NCBI GenBank assembly: GCA_002691205.1 | Contig: NZHD01000089.1 | Coordinates: 1 to 64,000 of the forward strand | Direction of reading: 5' to 3' | Source of the DNA: Deltaproteobacteria bacterium | Lineage (GTDB): Bacteria > Myxococcota_A > UBA9160 > UBA4427 | Length of the DNA stretch: 64,000 nt | In this document: positions 11,348 through 22,644 of the stretch, in pieces | How positions within the stretch are numbered: position 1 is the first letter of the stretch | Layout of the letters: each line of letters begins with the position of its first letter | Translations under genes and position numbers: made by a program | The notes under the pieces: generated by a model | Seen by the model: only the letters and a program-made list of their open reading frames with translations | The model's database searches: none | What the model was told of the DNA's origin: nothing

Positions 11348-11401
11348 CTGTAAACCGGAGTGTGAAAAGCGGTTGACAGTGGAGACCCCTCGACCGAAAA
11401 T
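11348..11401 (+). promoter_or_regulatory. bioBFD promoter with overlapping BirA-type operator
   Basis: The inverted repeat CTGTAAACC (11348-11356) and GGTTGACAG (11371-11379), spaced by 14 bases, matches the known BirA operator pattern TTGTAAACC-N14/15-GGTTTACAA. The right half-site contains a perfect -35 TTGACA (11373-11378); a -10-like GAAAAT follows at 11396-11401 with a 17-base spacer. Binding there would block RNA polymerase, giving biotin-dependent repression of the biotin genes. birA itself is not in the window. Confidence 0.75.
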
Positions 11402-11455
11402 CCCAGCCATTCTCCTGAGCGGATCACCTCTGCTCATTCAAAAGGTTCAAGCACT

Positions 11456-12535
11456 GTGTTTGACACATACGCGAAACTCGCCGAAAAGGCCCTCACCGAC
11501 CAACCCCCCACCCCTGAAGAAGCCAGCTGGATTCTCGACAGTCCAGAGGTCGACATCCTGCCCCTTCTTCAAGCGGCCTTTGAACCTCGACGACGCCACT
11601 TTGGGCGCAAGGTCGGAATCCAGGTCCTCAACAACGTGCAAAACGGCCTTTGTCCTGAGGACTGTGGCTACTGCGCTCAAAGCAAAGTCACCGACGCCGA
11701 CGTTCGCCAGTACCCGATGAAAAGCGATGAATCGATTTTCGAAGCCGCGGAGGAAGCCGCTCGCGGAGGCGCTATGCGCTACTGCATGGCGCTCTCGGGA
11801 CGAGGCCCATCGGTCACACGGGCCAAACGTTTGGGCAAGCTCATTCGCACACTCAAAGATCGCTATGGAATGAGCATTTGCCTCTCCGCCGGGATCATGG
11901 GAGACGAGCAAGCAAAAATCCTAGCCGAGTCCGGACTCGATCGTCTCAACCACAACCTCAATACCAGTGAAAGCCACTACGCGGAAATTTGTTCGACTCA
12001 CACCTGGCAAGACAGGGTGTCTACCCTTGAAGCCGCTCGTCGAAACGGCATCGAAACCTGCAGCGGGCTCATCATCGGAATGGGCGAGACCTCTGACGAC
12101 ATCGTCGAGGTGACCTACAAGCTGCTTGAACTCGAAACGCCTTCGATTCCCGTTAACTTTTTGATTCCCATCGATGGAAACCCAGTCCAAGACGACGGCT
12201 CTCTCTCTCCTGAGCGCTGCCTTCGCGTCCTTTCTCTCATGCGCCTTACGAACCCCCGAGCTGAAATTCGAATGGCGGGCGGTCGTGAAGGCCATCTACG
12301 TGGATTGCAGTCGCTCGGCCTCTACCCGGCTAACTCCCTCTTCGTAGGCGGATACCTAACCACCCAAGGCGACCCCTTCTCAGAAACCTACGCCATGATC
12401 GAAGACGCCGGGTTTGAGGTGCAAGCACCGGAAGGAATGCCCGAAAGAGAAACCTCCGAGCCAACGCGCATGCGCTTCCAGATCCCGGGTGGACGAGAAT
12501 TGATTAAGCCCGACGTCGCTCGTCTGAGCGACTAG
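11456..12535 (+). CDS. bioB: Biotin synthase
   Basis: BioB is a radical SAM enzyme that inserts sulfur into dethiobiotin. The CxxxCxxC cluster (Cys66, 70, 73 in CPEDCGYC) binds the 4Fe-4S cluster, and GGREGHLRGLQ and NSLFVGGYLTT near the C-terminus are typical of the family. It starts with GTG. At 359 residues it is somewhat longer than E. coli BioB. It opens the bioB-bioF-bioD operon under the BirA-like operator. Confidence 0.97.
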   Translation: MFDTYAKLAEKALTDQPPTPEEASWILDSPEVDILPLLQAAFEPRRRHFGRKVGIQVLNNVQNGLCPEDCGYCAQSKVTDADVRQYPMKSDESIFEAAEEAARGGAMRYCMALSGRGPSVTRAKRLGKLIRTLKDRYGMSICLSAGIMGDEQAKILAESGLDRLNHNLNTSESHYAEICSTHTWQDRVSTLEAARRNGIETCSGLIIGMGETSDDIVEVTYKLLELETPSIPVNFLIPIDGNPVQDDGSLSPERCLRVLSLMRLTNPRAEIRMAGGREGHLRGLQSLGLYPANSLFVGGYLTTQGDPFSETYAMIEDAGFEVQAPEGMPERETSEPTRMRFQIPGGRELIKPDVARLSD

Positions 12536-12545
12536 GAGGCAACGC

Positions 12546-13757
12546 GTGGGGATCGATTCAATCGCCGATGAGGTGCTGGGACGAATACGTCAAGAAGGCA
12601 CCTACCGAACCTTGCGGACCCTTGAAGGCCCGCAAGGCCCCCGTATGAAAGTCGATGGACAAGAGGTTCTCCTCTTTGCTGGAAGCAACTACCTCGACCT
12701 CGCTCACCATGAAGAAGTCACAGAGGCCGCGGCTCGAGCCGCTCGCGATCAGGGATGCGCGTCGGGAGGTTCTCGCTTAATCAACGGCAACTTGGCGGAG
12801 CATGAGGCCCTGGAAAGCGAACTCGCGGCCTTCTTTAACCAGGAAGCGGCACTCCTCTTTAACACCGGATATATGGCCAACCTGGGCTTAATTCCCGCCC
12901 TTGTGGGTTCAGGGGATATCATCGTCTCTGACGCACTCAATCATGCGTCGATTATTGACGGCGCGAAACTCTCAAAAGCGGAAACTCAAATCTTCCCGCA
13001 CGGCGATCTCGATGCACTCGAAGATCGACTCGCCAAAGCCGCCCAGCAAAAGCGAAAAGTCCTGCTTGTCCTCGACGGGATCTACAGCATGGACGGTGAC
13101 CTCTCTCCCGTCGCAGCCGCCGCTGGATTGGCCGAGGAGTACGACGCCATTCTTCTTCTCGACGACGCGCACGGCACGGGCACCCTGGGAACTCATGGAC
13201 GAGGCAGTGCCGAACACGCTGGCCTAAACAAAGACCAAGTCCACATTTTAATGGGCACGCTCGGCAAAGCCCTAGGCTCCTTTGGCGCTTTTGCAGTGGG
13301 GAGTGCCAAGCTTCGAGATCTCCTGATCAATACGGCCCGAAGCTTCATCTTCTCTTGTGCACTTTCACCTCCGCAAGTGGCCGCCGCACGGGCTTCTTTG
13401 TCCCTCCTCACCCGAGAGCCTTGGCGTCGCTATCAACTGCAAACCAATGCTCGATGGCTCAGAGAACGCCTTGAATCTCATGGCCTTTCTTGCGCCCCCT
13501 CCGCGACACAGATCGTCCCCGTTATTCTCGGCGAGAACGACACGACGATGAAGGTTTGCCAGGGCCTGCTTGAACGCGGCTTTTACGCCCAAGGAATTCG
13601 TCACCCCTCCGTCCCCAGCGGACAAGCCCGCCTACGCATCACTCCCATGGCCACTCATACGCAAGGGGAAATCTTCGCTGTCGCCGATTCAATCGCGGAG
13701 CTCGTTCACAAATACGCGCCTTCACGCATTCACGCGACGGATTCGGAGCACTCGTGA
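12546..13757 (+). CDS. bioF: 8-amino-7-oxononanoate synthase
   Basis: BioF is a PLP enzyme of the alpha-oxoamine synthase family that joins pimeloyl thioester and alanine. Family landmarks are GGSRLINGN, the DDAHGTG acidic motif, and the PLP-lysine region MGTLGKALGSFG. The GTG start follows an AGGAGG site by 6 bases and lies 10 bases past bioB. Its stop overlaps the bioD start by 4 bases. Confidence 0.95.
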   Translation: MGIDSIADEVLGRIRQEGTYRTLRTLEGPQGPRMKVDGQEVLLFAGSNYLDLAHHEEVTEAAARAARDQGCASGGSRLINGNLAEHEALESELAAFFNQEAALLFNTGYMANLGLIPALVGSGDIIVSDALNHASIIDGAKLSKAETQIFPHGDLDALEDRLAKAAQQKRKVLLVLDGIYSMDGDLSPVAAAAGLAEEYDAILLLDDAHGTGTLGTHGRGSAEHAGLNKDQVHILMGTLGKALGSFGAFAVGSAKLRDLLINTARSFIFSCALSPPQVAAARASLSLLTREPWRRYQLQTNARWLRERLESHGLSCAPSATQIVPVILGENDTTMKVCQGLLERGFYAQGIRHPSVPSGQARLRITPMATHTQGEIFAVADSIAELVHKYAPSRIHATDSEHS

Positions 13758-14467
13758 CCCTCCCGCCTTTTCCAGGGGTCTTTGTCACAGGTACGGACAC
13801 CGGTGTCGGCAAAACCCAAGTGGGATTGGCGGTCATCCGGGAACTGAAAGCCCGCGGACTTCGAGTCGCGGCCATGAAACCCATCGAAACCGGTGTGCCG
13901 GAATCCGGACCGGAAGATGCCTTGGCCCTATGGAACGCCACCGACCGAAGTGCCCCCCTTGAAGACCTTTGCCCCCTTCAATACAAGCTGCCCGCGGCCC
14001 CCAACATCGCCGCTCAAGCCGAGGGCCGAGAAGTCGACCTCCACCGCGTCTACGACGCCTTCCCCAGAATTTGTGAGGGACAGGATTTTGTCTGGGTTGA
14101 GGGGGCCGGAGGACTCCTGGTTCCCATCCGGCCGAACCTATGTATGGCAGACCTCGCCCAGACCCTCAAACTGCCGATCATCTTGGTCGCCCGGGCTTCA
14201 CTGGGGACCATCAATCACACCCTTCTGAGCCTCAGCGAAATTAAGCACCGCCGCCTTCCTTTACTGGGGGTCATCATCTCCCATGCCATTGGACCGCTGA
14301 CGGACGCCGATCACCAAAACCTGAGCGCCCTCAAAGACCGACTAGGCGCGGAACTCCTTGGAGAGCTTCTTCCCCTTGAAAAAGGCGCCCACCCCGAGGA
14401 AGGCTGGCTCGACGTAGAACGCGTCATCGAGCGGCGCCAATCCCTCCAATTTGACGCATCGCGATAA
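13754..14467 (+). CDS. bioD: Dethiobiotin synthetase
   Basis: BioD closes the ureido ring of dethiobiotin using ATP and CO2. The P-loop GTDTGVGKT is at about 13-21, KPIETG follows, and VEGAGGLLVPI forms the substrate site. The GTG start overlaps the bioF stop (GTGA). bioA, bioC and bioH are not present here, so the early steps must be encoded elsewhere or replaced. Confidence 0.95.
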   Translation: MTLPPFPGVFVTGTDTGVGKTQVGLAVIRELKARGLRVAAMKPIETGVPESGPEDALALWNATDRSAPLEDLCPLQYKLPAAPNIAAQAEGREVDLHRVYDAFPRICEGQDFVWVEGAGGLLVPIRPNLCMADLAQTLKLPIILVARASLGTINHTLLSLSEIKHRRLPLLGVIISHAIGPLTDADHQNLSALKDRLGAELLGELLPLEKGAHPEEGWLDVERVIERRQSLQFDASR

Positions 14468-14510
14468 AAATAACGCAGATATCCACATTGCGTTACAAAT
14501 GCGTTATTTT
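14467..14510. repeat. 11-bp perfect inverted repeat after bioD
   Basis: AAAATAACGCA (14467-14477) is the exact complement of TGCGTTATTTT (14500-14510), with a third TGCGTTA copy at 14489-14495 inside the spacer. The repeat begins in the bioD stop region. It could be a bioD transcription end or an operator for the next gene; there is no clean T-run next to it. Confidence 0.6.
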
Positions 14511-14784
14511 GAAACGATTGCTCGGACAATCTCTCTTTAAATCGGGAGGCCTCTTTTTTTGCCCCTCCAGCCTAGATATAAACATGATTATTTCCGGATA
14601 CTTAAACTGCCTTCGCCCAATCCGAGGGTGCGTCAAAAAAAGTCGGCTCTCGCCTCTGCCCCCGAAGAACACAAACCTTTATGACGCGCGCGTTATATAT
14701 GCGTCATTTTTCCCAAAAGGCCGTCCTTGCGCTTTCCCTCCTCGGGGGCGGAAATCGGGCTAAAGGTCCACCCCTATTTAAGCG
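14468..14784. other. Non-coding gap between bioD and the MXAN_5187-like gene
   Basis: No gene is supported. It holds the GCGTTA-type inverted repeat at its left end and a second inverted repeat, ATGACGC (14681-14687) with GCGTCAT (14701-14707), about 80 bases before the next start. Both are AT-richer than their surroundings. Confidence 0.6.
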
Positions 14785-15360
14785 ATGAAGAGGTCTATGT
14801 CCGAGCACTTAGGCGTCGAAGAAAACAAAATCGAAAGGCAGCTCCAGCGGATCGAGCACGACCTTCAGCAGCTTAAGGTCGAGTACGAGCGGTATTTTCT
14901 CGGACAAACGCCTCGTGAGCCAGGTCCACTGAGGCTCAGCGTCAAAAAACAACTTCTGAGTGGAAGCCAAACCCCTATCCGTAACACAGCCGCTCGTTTC
15001 AAATTTAATGCGCTGAGAGACCGGTTTCAGGTCTTCGTGAGGCAGTGGGATAAAACGCAACGCGAGATTGAAGCCGGAACCTACACACGGCATCTCTTCA
15101 AAGCTCAAATGAGGGCCCCCCAACCTAAACCCAAGAGCTTCCCCTCGCCTGCAGGTTCAATCGACTTATTTAGCCAGTATCAAGCCGCTCTACGGTCATG
15201 CGGACAGAGCCCAGAGACACTCAACGCCGCGCAATTTAAAACCGCCCTGGCCCAATACGAAAACAAACTGCGGGGCCAATACGGTGACGCCGAAATTCAG
15301 TTTGAGATCGTTATCAATCAAGGGCGGGCCAAACTCAAAGCCAAACGTATCACTGGATAA
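14785..15360 (+). CDS. MXAN_5187 C-terminal-domain protein
   Basis: The 191-residue soluble protein starts with a heptad-like coiled coil (IERQLQRIEHDLQQLKVEYE) and continues with YFLGQTPREPGPLR and RNTAARFKFNALRDRFQVF. Together these match the domain found at the C-terminus of Myxococcus MXAN_5187 and in related deltaproteobacterial proteins, from memory of the family. The function is unknown; in larger members the domain follows sensor or PilZ-like modules, which are absent here. The start could be the ATG 12 bases further on (MSEHLG). Confidence 0.7.
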   Translation: MKRSMSEHLGVEENKIERQLQRIEHDLQQLKVEYERYFLGQTPREPGPLRLSVKKQLLSGSQTPIRNTAARFKFNALRDRFQVFVRQWDKTQREIEAGTYTRHLFKAQMRAPQPKPKSFPSPAGSIDLFSQYQAALRSCGQSPETLNAAQFKTALAQYENKLRGQYGDAEIQFEIVINQGRAKLKAKRITG

Positions 15361-15432
15361 ACCCCGTCACGGGAAGCAGAGAACGACCACCGGAGAAGGT
15401 TTTAAGTCCTTCAGAGCAAGGCTTTTCGCCCC

Positions 15433-17013
15433 TCAAGGAGCGGGCGCGTCTCTTCGGTTTTTAAAGGATTCGGGCGTTCCAGGGAGCGCGCCTAGGTTGC
15501 GATTCAAAAACACGGGCGCGCTGTATCGCTGGGGGTCGAAAATCAGGAAATCTGTCAGACCATCCTGATCCCAATCCCCGTAACGAATCATACTGTCGGT
15601 GGACATCTTCTGACTCACAGACCTCGAACCCACCGGACCTTTTGGACCTCCGGGCCTAAACACCATCCGATCTCCTCCGCCAGAAGTCAAAAAGTCTCGA
15701 TAGCCATCCCCGTTCAAGTCGGCTTGAACGCTCGGGAAAAACCCTTTCAGCCTAAAAGTCGCCGTACTAAAAGGCAGGTCGAGCTGACGAGAAACGCTCG
15801 CCTTTTTCTCAAAACCCAGAGCAGACGAATCTGGGTTAAAGATCGAGAGCTCCACATCAAACTCACGACTCAGAAGGATCTCGATCAGCTCGAATAAACT
15901 AAAATCGAGTTCGAGGCGCACCAGCTCCATACGACCGTTTGCGTCGAGATCCACCAAAGCATTTGAAGCGAGACTCGCCTTACTGGTCAGCTTTTGATCA
16001 GGCTGCGAAAGATCCCAGTGACCTGCACGATTTTTGTAGTAGTAGGTGGTGGTCTCCGCATTGGACAACCCCCCTTTGGCGTAAGAGAGAATCAAGTCAA
16101 TGAGGCCATCTCCGTCCACATCGCCGACATCTGCTGTCACCCCTCCGGAACCACGCACATGGTCTTCTGGCGTGATCAACCGAAGAGCCTGCTTTCGATT
16201 GGCCTCGTAAGAAAACGTGCCGTCCTCTTTCTGCAAGTAGGTATGCAGTTCATGCCGCGTCGCCGCTGCGATGTCGGTGCGACCGTCTCCATCAATATCG
16301 CCGATCAAAAGTTTAGGCACATCAAGAAAGATCTGAAAATTGCTTTCTACTGAAATCAGACCTCCCGTCGGCATGATGAGATAGTTGGCTCGACGAGGAA
16401 TTTTAAGACGCCCTCGAACTTCGCCATCCAGAGCTAAAATCGTCAACTGTCCAATTTGCTGTACGAAGAAGACAGGCTCATCGCCAAACCCTTCGTGGAC
16501 GAGTTGAAACTGCTCAAAGCCCCGCTCATCTGCGCCCACACCAGCCGTCGTGGGCCCCGAAACGTCTAGATCCCACCGAGGGGCAATCTCGGCGGAGAGC
16601 GATAAAATCGTCAAACCTTCGGGACGAAGTAGGATTAATTCACTTCCTGGACTTTCGGGGCGAACGTCCGCCAAGTCATACACCGAAGACCAATTTGGAA
16701 TCGCTCGCACATAGTCCGGCTCTGAAGCGACCGAGCCATCTTCTCTTTGAAGATACACTCGCGCAACTCGCTCTTCTTCGGGGGGAATCCCGCGCAAAGC
16801 CACCACCAAGAGGTCTGTGCGGCCGTCCCCGTTTAGGTCGGCTAAATCAGCCGCGGCGCTCCGATCCACATTTTGAATAGGGACGACGTCAAAGTACCGA
16901 TCCGCCGCCCACCCGGGCACCGAGCAGAAACTTAGCCCTAAGGCGAAAATCAGCTTCAAGAAGCCAAGTCTGAAATCAATCAATCTAAATCCGAAGGAGG
17001 ACGTACGGGGCAT
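15433..17013 (-). CDS. Exported FG-GAP/VCBS repeat protein
   Basis: A signal peptide (about residues 1-36, ending GWA) leads into a beta-propeller-like repeat protein. At least six calcium-loop repeats of the DxDGDGxxD kind can be seen, such as ADLNGDGRTDLL, GDIDGDGRTDIA, GDVDGDGLIDLI, ADLNGDGYRDFL and GDWDQDGLTDFL. Such proteins are secreted or periplasmic and often bind ligands or glycans, but no specific role follows from sequence. It lies just upstream of the ATP synthase genes, with no sign of joint function. Confidence 0.85.
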   Translation of the reverse strand: MPRTSSFGFRLIDFRLGFLKLIFALGLSFCSVPGWAADRYFDVVPIQNVDRSAAADLADLNGDGRTDLLVVALRGIPPEEERVARVYLQREDGSVASEPDYVRAIPNWSSVYDLADVRPESPGSELILLRPEGLTILSLSAEIAPRWDLDVSGPTTAGVGADERGFEQFQLVHEGFGDEPVFFVQQIGQLTILALDGEVRGRLKIPRRANYLIMPTGGLISVESNFQIFLDVPKLLIGDIDGDGRTDIAAATRHELHTYLQKEDGTFSYEANRKQALRLITPEDHVRGSGGVTADVGDVDGDGLIDLILSYAKGGLSNAETTTYYYKNRAGHWDLSQPDQKLTSKASLASNALVDLDANGRMELVRLELDFSLFELIEILLSREFDVELSIFNPDSSALGFEKKASVSRQLDLPFSTATFRLKGFFPSVQADLNGDGYRDFLTSGGGDRMVFRPGGPKGPVGSRSVSQKMSTDSMIRYGDWDQDGLTDFLIFDPQRYSAPVFLNRNLGALPGTPESFKNRRDAPAP

Positions 17014-17087
17014 AGTTCCCTCTTTTAGGACAGATCTAAACCAAAAATTTCAAACAAATCCCAGAAACCTGGCTCGCGAAAAGGGGA

Positions 17088-17504
17088 CTACCTAGGCCGG
17101 CTGGCTGCGTCGATTTGAACGCTGAGCCGAACAATCGCATTTTCAAGTCGGTCACGATGTTCTTGTGTGTCGATTGAAATCAAAATATCAGCCAGCTCTT
17201 GCTCGGCCTCTGCACGGGAATGCTCCGCGTGCTCAAGATCAATCTCATGCGCCTTGAAACATTCGTCCACGAGCACCACTACCTGCTTGGCGGTTACCTC
17301 GGCAAAGCCGTCACTAATCGCAGCCCACTCCACTTTCCCATCTGGGAGATGAATTTCCATGATGCCCGGTTGAAGAGGACAAAGAAACTTCTCATGCTCC
17401 TCAAGCACACCAAAGTCCCCTTCCGTCCCAGGAAGAACAACTTGGTTCGCCGCCTCCGCAAAAGCTTCCCCTTGCGGTGTGACCACGACTAGTTCAAGCG
17501 ACAT
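17088..17504 (-). CDS. atpC: ATP synthase epsilon subunit
   Basis: The small stalk subunit couples gamma rotation to F1 and can inhibit hydrolysis. It has the N-terminal beta sandwich (LVVVTPQGEAF, VLPGTEGDFGVL) and the C-terminal helical hairpin, 138 residues as usual. It is the last gene of the atpF'-F-H-A-G-D-C operon, 36 bases after atpD. Confidence 0.95.
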   Translation of the reverse strand: MSLELVVVTPQGEAFAEAANQVVLPGTEGDFGVLEEHEKFLCPLQPGIMEIHLPDGKVEWAAISDGFAEVTAKQVVVLVDECFKAHEIDLEHAEHSRAEAEQELADILISIDTQEHRDRLENAIVRLSVQIDAASRPR

Positions 17505-17540
17505 AAAATGGCTCCTGCATAAATAAAGACCAACGATCGC

Positions 17541-19016
<1,476 letters not shown>

Positions 19017-19041
19017 TTAACCGGGCTCACGGCCCGTACGT

Positions 19042-19920
19042 CTACTCGAGCGCCTGCGCACCCGTAATAATTTCTACCAACTCACTTGTGATCGCGGCCT
19101 GTCGAGCTCGGTTGTACTCGAGGGTCAGTCGCTCTATCAGTTCCTCAGTGTTCTTCGTGGCGTTCTCCATGGCGCTCATTCGCGCCGCATGCTCGCCCGC
19201 TTGATTCTCGAGCAGTGCTCGAAAAACTTCCACTTCAACCGCCTTTGGAATCAAGATCGCCAAAAGCTTTTTAGCATTGGGTTCAATCTCATAAGGCGCG
19301 CTCTCGTCGTCACCATCGGCTTCGCCCGAATCGGCTGGAGCCACGAAAGGCAACAGAGGAACCGTGGTCGGCGTCTGAGTCATCGCAGAAATAAACTCAT
19401 TATGCAGGATCACCACACGATCGATCTCACCACTTTCATAATCGTTCATCAATCGCTCAGCAATTTGCTGCGCTTCGAGATAATTCACGCTCGGGCCGAT
19501 AGGTCGGGCTGACGTCACTTGATTGGGACGATGTCTCGCAAAGTACTCAGAGGCCTTTTTACCCACAATGGTAAAACGCGTCTCGATCCCCTCGGCCTTC
19601 CACTCTTGAGCCAAGCGTTCGGCTTGCTTCGTGATTTGGCTATTGAACGCTCCTGCCAAACCTCGATCTGAACTGATTACGACTAACTCCACCGTCGAAA
19701 CGGTCTCCCTCTCTTCAAAAAGAGGATGACTATCTCCCATCTCAGCCGCGCCCACTTCTTGGAGCGTTGTTCTCATTCGCTCCGAATAAGGACGAGCCGC
19801 CTCAATGGCCTCTTGGGCCCGACGCAACTTGGCGGCCGAGACCATTTTCATGGCACTCGTGATCTTTTGAGTTGACTGGATACTCGTAATCCGGCGCTTG
19901 ATGTCACTCAGAGTTGCCAA
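19042..19920 (-). CDS. atpG: ATP synthase gamma subunit
   Basis: The central rotor shaft begins with the conserved MATLSDIKRRITSIQSTQKI and ends with the matching C-terminal helix (TKNTEELIERLTLEYNRARQA). The length of 292 is normal. An acidic insert (GEADGDDES) lies in the middle domain. It starts 3 bases after atpA ends. Confidence 0.96.
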   Translation of the reverse strand: MATLSDIKRRITSIQSTQKITSAMKMVSAAKLRRAQEAIEAARPYSERMRTTLQEVGAAEMGDSHPLFEERETVSTVELVVISSDRGLAGAFNSQITKQAERLAQEWKAEGIETRFTIVGKKASEYFARHRPNQVTSARPIGPSVNYLEAQQIAERLMNDYESGEIDRVVILHNEFISAMTQTPTTVPLLPFVAPADSGEADGDDESAPYEIEPNAKKLLAILIPKAVEVEVFRALLENQAGEHAARMSAMENATKNTEELIERLTLEYNRARQAAITSELVEIITGAQALE

Positions 19921-19923
19921 GGG

Positions 19924-21483
19924 TTAAGCCGCCTCAATGTCATTCGACGAAGCGCTTGTCGTCGGCTGAAAAACATCTGCAAATTCATCCAGTGCGGCAA
20001 TGAGTTTTTGCTCCGTCGAATCTTCAAACTTCCCGCTCTCGCGAATCGCAGAGAGAATCTCGTCATGCTGAGCATGCATCCATTCAAGCAACTCTCTTTC
20101 GTACCGGGCAATGTCCCCTAGATCATAGGGTCGAATCCAAGAGTCCCTGCCCGACGGAGGCGTCGCTGCAAAAATAGCCACAACCTGATCTTCCATGGAC
20201 AAAGGAGAGTATTGAGGCTGCTTCAGCATTTCTTCTTGCCGCTCGCCGTTGGCCAACTGTTCTTGAGTCGCCTTATCTAGGTCACTGCCGAACTGTGCAA
20301 ACGCAGCCATCTCACGGTACTGGGCCAAGCTCAGCTTGAGCTGTCCCGCCACGGTCTTGGTCGCTTTTGTTTGCGCCGCACCACCCACCCGCGACACCGA
20401 GAGACCCACATCCACCGCCGGTCGTTGGCCGGAGTTAAACAAATCGCTCAGCAGAAAGATTTGCCCGTCCGTAATTGAAATCACGTTGGTAGGCACGTAC
20501 GCCGAGATATCTCCCGCCTGAGTCTCGATGATGGGCAGAGCCGTCAGGCTGCCGCCTCCTTCTTCATCCGCCAACTTGCAAGCTCTTTCAAGCAGCCGCG
20601 AATGAAGATAAAAAACATCTCCCGGGTAAGCCTCACGGCCAGGCGGCCGACGAAGCAGCAACGAAAGCTGTCGATAGGCCACAGCTTGTTTTGAAAGGTC
20701 ATCATAAACAATCAAAGCATGGCGACCCGAGTTGAGAAAGTGCTCAGCGATGGAACAGCCCGAGTAGGGCGCGATGAATTGGAGAGGCGCCGGATCGGAA
20801 GCCGTAGCCGCTACAACAACCGTGTATTCCATGGCGCCGTACTGTGTGAGTTTATCCACCACCTGAGCCACTGTGGACTGCTTCTGGCCAATGGCCACGT
20901 AAATGCAGAACACATCCGTGTTCTTCTGATTGATAATCGTATCCAACGCGATGGCTGTTTTGCCGGTTTGGCGATCCCCAATAATGAGTTCTCGCTGGCC
21001 TCGACCAATAGGAACCATGGCGTCGATGGATTTAATCCCTGTTGCCAGAGATTCAGCGACTGATTTGCGCTTCACGATACCGGGCGCCTTGATCTCAACC
21101 AGGCGCGTTTCATCGGTCTCAATGGGGCCCTTCCCATCGATGGGCTTTCCAAGCGCATCCACCACACGTCCGAGCATCGCATCGCCCACAGGCACTTCGA
21201 TAATTCGACCTGTCCGACGAACGAGACCCCCTTCTTTAATGCCATGCCCTTCGCCCATGAGGGCCACACCCACATTATCTTCTTCGAGGTTCAGGACCAT
21301 GCCGAGCACGCCCCCCTCAAATTCTACGAGTTCACCGGCTTGAGCATTCTCGAGACCGTAGACACGGGCGATTCCGTCTCCAGCACTCAGCACCGTGCCT
21401 GTCTCTGCGACATCGATCTCGCGATCGTAGTCTTTAATCTCGCTTTTCAGAATATCGGTGATCTCACCGGGCTTGATTTGCAT
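19924..21483 (-). CDS. atpA: ATP synthase alpha subunit
   Basis: The non-catalytic F1 subunit carries Walker [10 protein letters not shown], the arginine-finger region ([13 protein letters not shown]) and the N-terminal [10 protein letters not shown]. At 519 residues it is slightly longer than E. coli (513). It lies between atpH and atpG with 2-3 base gaps, so translation is probably coupled. Confidence 0.97.
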   Translation of the reverse strand: MQIKPGEITDILKSEIKDYDREIDVAETGTVLSAGDGIARVYGLENAQAGELVEFEGGVLGMVLNLEEDNVGVALMGEGHGIKEGGLVRRTGRIIEVPVGDAMLGRVVDALGKPIDGKGPIETDETRLVEIKAPGIVKRKSVAESLATGIKSIDAMVPIGRGQRELIIGDRQTGKTAIALDTIINQKNTDVFCIYVAIGQKQSTVAQVVDKLTQYGAMEYTVVVAATASDPAPLQFIAPYSGCSIAEHFLNSGRHALIVYDDLSKQAVAYRQLSLLLRRPPGREAYPGDVFYLHSRLLERACKLADEEGGGSLTALPIIETQAGDISAYVPTNVISITDGQIFLLSDLFNSGQRPAVDVGLSVSRVGGAAQTKATKTVAGQLKLSLAQYREMAAFAQFGSDLDKATQEQLANGERQEEMLKQPQYSPLSMEDQVVAIFAATPPSGRDSWIRPYDLGDIARYERELLEWMHAQHDEILSAIRESGKFEDSTEQKLIAALDEFADVFQPTTSASSNDIEAA

Positions 21484-21485
21484 GT

Positions 21486-22031
21486 TCAGGATCCCTTCAT
21501 GAGATGTGTTCGCAGCGTATCGAGCTGCGTTCGAAGACTTCCGTCGAAGACCAAGTCGCCCACTTTGGCGACAGCTCCTCCGATCAATGAGGCATCAACC
21601 TTAATCTCAAGCCTCACTTCTCGCCCGGTTCGTCGTGATAAAGCTTCTCTCAATCTTTCTTCGTGCGCCGAATCAAGAGGCGTTGCCGTCGTGACCTCAG
21701 CCGACATACGACCCTCCTCGTCATCGACCAGCCGATTGAACTCTTCCGCAATACCGCTCATATCAATCAACCGCCGTTGATCGATCAAGTACAAGATGAA
21801 ATTTCGCAAGAGAGGCGACAAATCAGCTCGATCAGCCAATTTATTCAAAACGGCCTTTCGCTCACTGGCCGGATGTAACGGGGTTAACAAAGCACGACGA
21901 AGCTCAGAGCTCTCCGTCAAAAACCCGTTGAGCATCTCAAGCTGATCGCAAACGAGCCCTGTGGCCCTTTCATCCAAAGCCAGAGAAAACAAAGCTTTTG
22001 CATACCGTAGTCCAGCGGTGGTTGTTCTCAT
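21486..22031 (-). CDS. atpH: ATP synthase delta subunit
   Basis: The peripheral stalk cap (OSCP-like) has the N-terminal helical domain [12 protein letters not shown] and the C-terminal signature [21 protein letters not shown]. The length of 181 is normal. Confidence 0.95.
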   Translation of the reverse strand: MRTTTAGLRYAKALFSLALDERATGLVCDQLEMLNGFLTESSELRRALLTPLHPASERKAVLNKLADRADLSPLLRNFILYLIDQRRLIDMSGIAEEFNRLVDDEEGRMSAEVTTATPLDSAHEERLREALSRRTGREVRLEIKVDASLIGGAVAKVGDLVFDGSLRTQLDTLRTHLMKGS

Positions 22032-22038
22032 TACACTC

Positions 22039-22644
22039 TCAGCTGTTCGTTTCGTGGGTTAAGGCGTCAGTGCCATCTTCAACCCGCTCTATGAATTCAT
22101 CAAGCAAACGCTCTCGGTCGGGTTCACCCACTTGCTGGGAAAGAATTTCAGCGGCCATGTCCACCGCCAAGCCAGCCGCCTCGGAACGCAACTCTCGCTG
22201 AGCCCGAGCCAGCTCCTGTTCGATGGCTGCGGACGCATCTGAATGAATACGGTCTGCGCTTCGCTGCGCCTCGGCTAAAATCCGCTCACTCTCTTCTTCT
22301 GCTCTTTGTCGAGCGACTTCCTGGAGCGCTTCGATCTCAGATTGAAGCTCATTGAGCTTGCGTTGAATCTCTTCGTGGCGCTCCTCAGCCGCTGTCAACA
22401 AACTCGCCGCAGACTCCAAGTCACCCTGAATCTGCCCTCTGCGCTCACCCAAGTAGGCTTGCACGGGCTTGCGCGCAAAATAAATGATAACGCCGATGAG
22501 GATCGCGAAGTTGAAAAGTTGAAAGAAGAGCTCCAGAGGCCCTGGAGGTTCATCACTGCCCACTGCCTGAGCAGTCGTCGACAGCATCAAAAAAACGGCA
22601 ATGAGCCCAGAAGTCTTGAGAGTCTGCAGAATTCGAAACTGCAT
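22039..22644 (-). CDS. atpF: ATP synthase b subunit
   Basis: One membrane segment (about residues 36-56) follows a signal-like N-terminus ending AQA, and a long charged coiled coil makes up the rest. The sequence has the FNFAILIGVIIYFARKPV anchor. It starts right after the stop of the b' gene (TAAATG) and forms a heterodimeric stalk with b'. An N-terminal signal-like extension is common in deltaproteobacterial b subunits. Confidence 0.92.
   Translation of the reverse strand: MQFRILQTLKTSGLIAVFLMLSTTAQAVGSDEPPGPLELFFQLFNFAILIGVIIYFARKPVQAYLGERRGQIQGDLESAASLLTAAEERHEEIQRKLNELQSEIEALQEVARQRAEEESERILAEAQRSADRIHSDASAAIEQELARAQRELRSEAAGLAVDMAAEILSQQVGEPDRERLLDEFIERVEDGTDALTHETNS

Noticed and set aside
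14520-14570. Terminator after bioD at the GAGGCCTC-TTTTTTT stretch
   Set aside because: The palindrome leaves no room for a loop, so a stable hairpin is unlikely.
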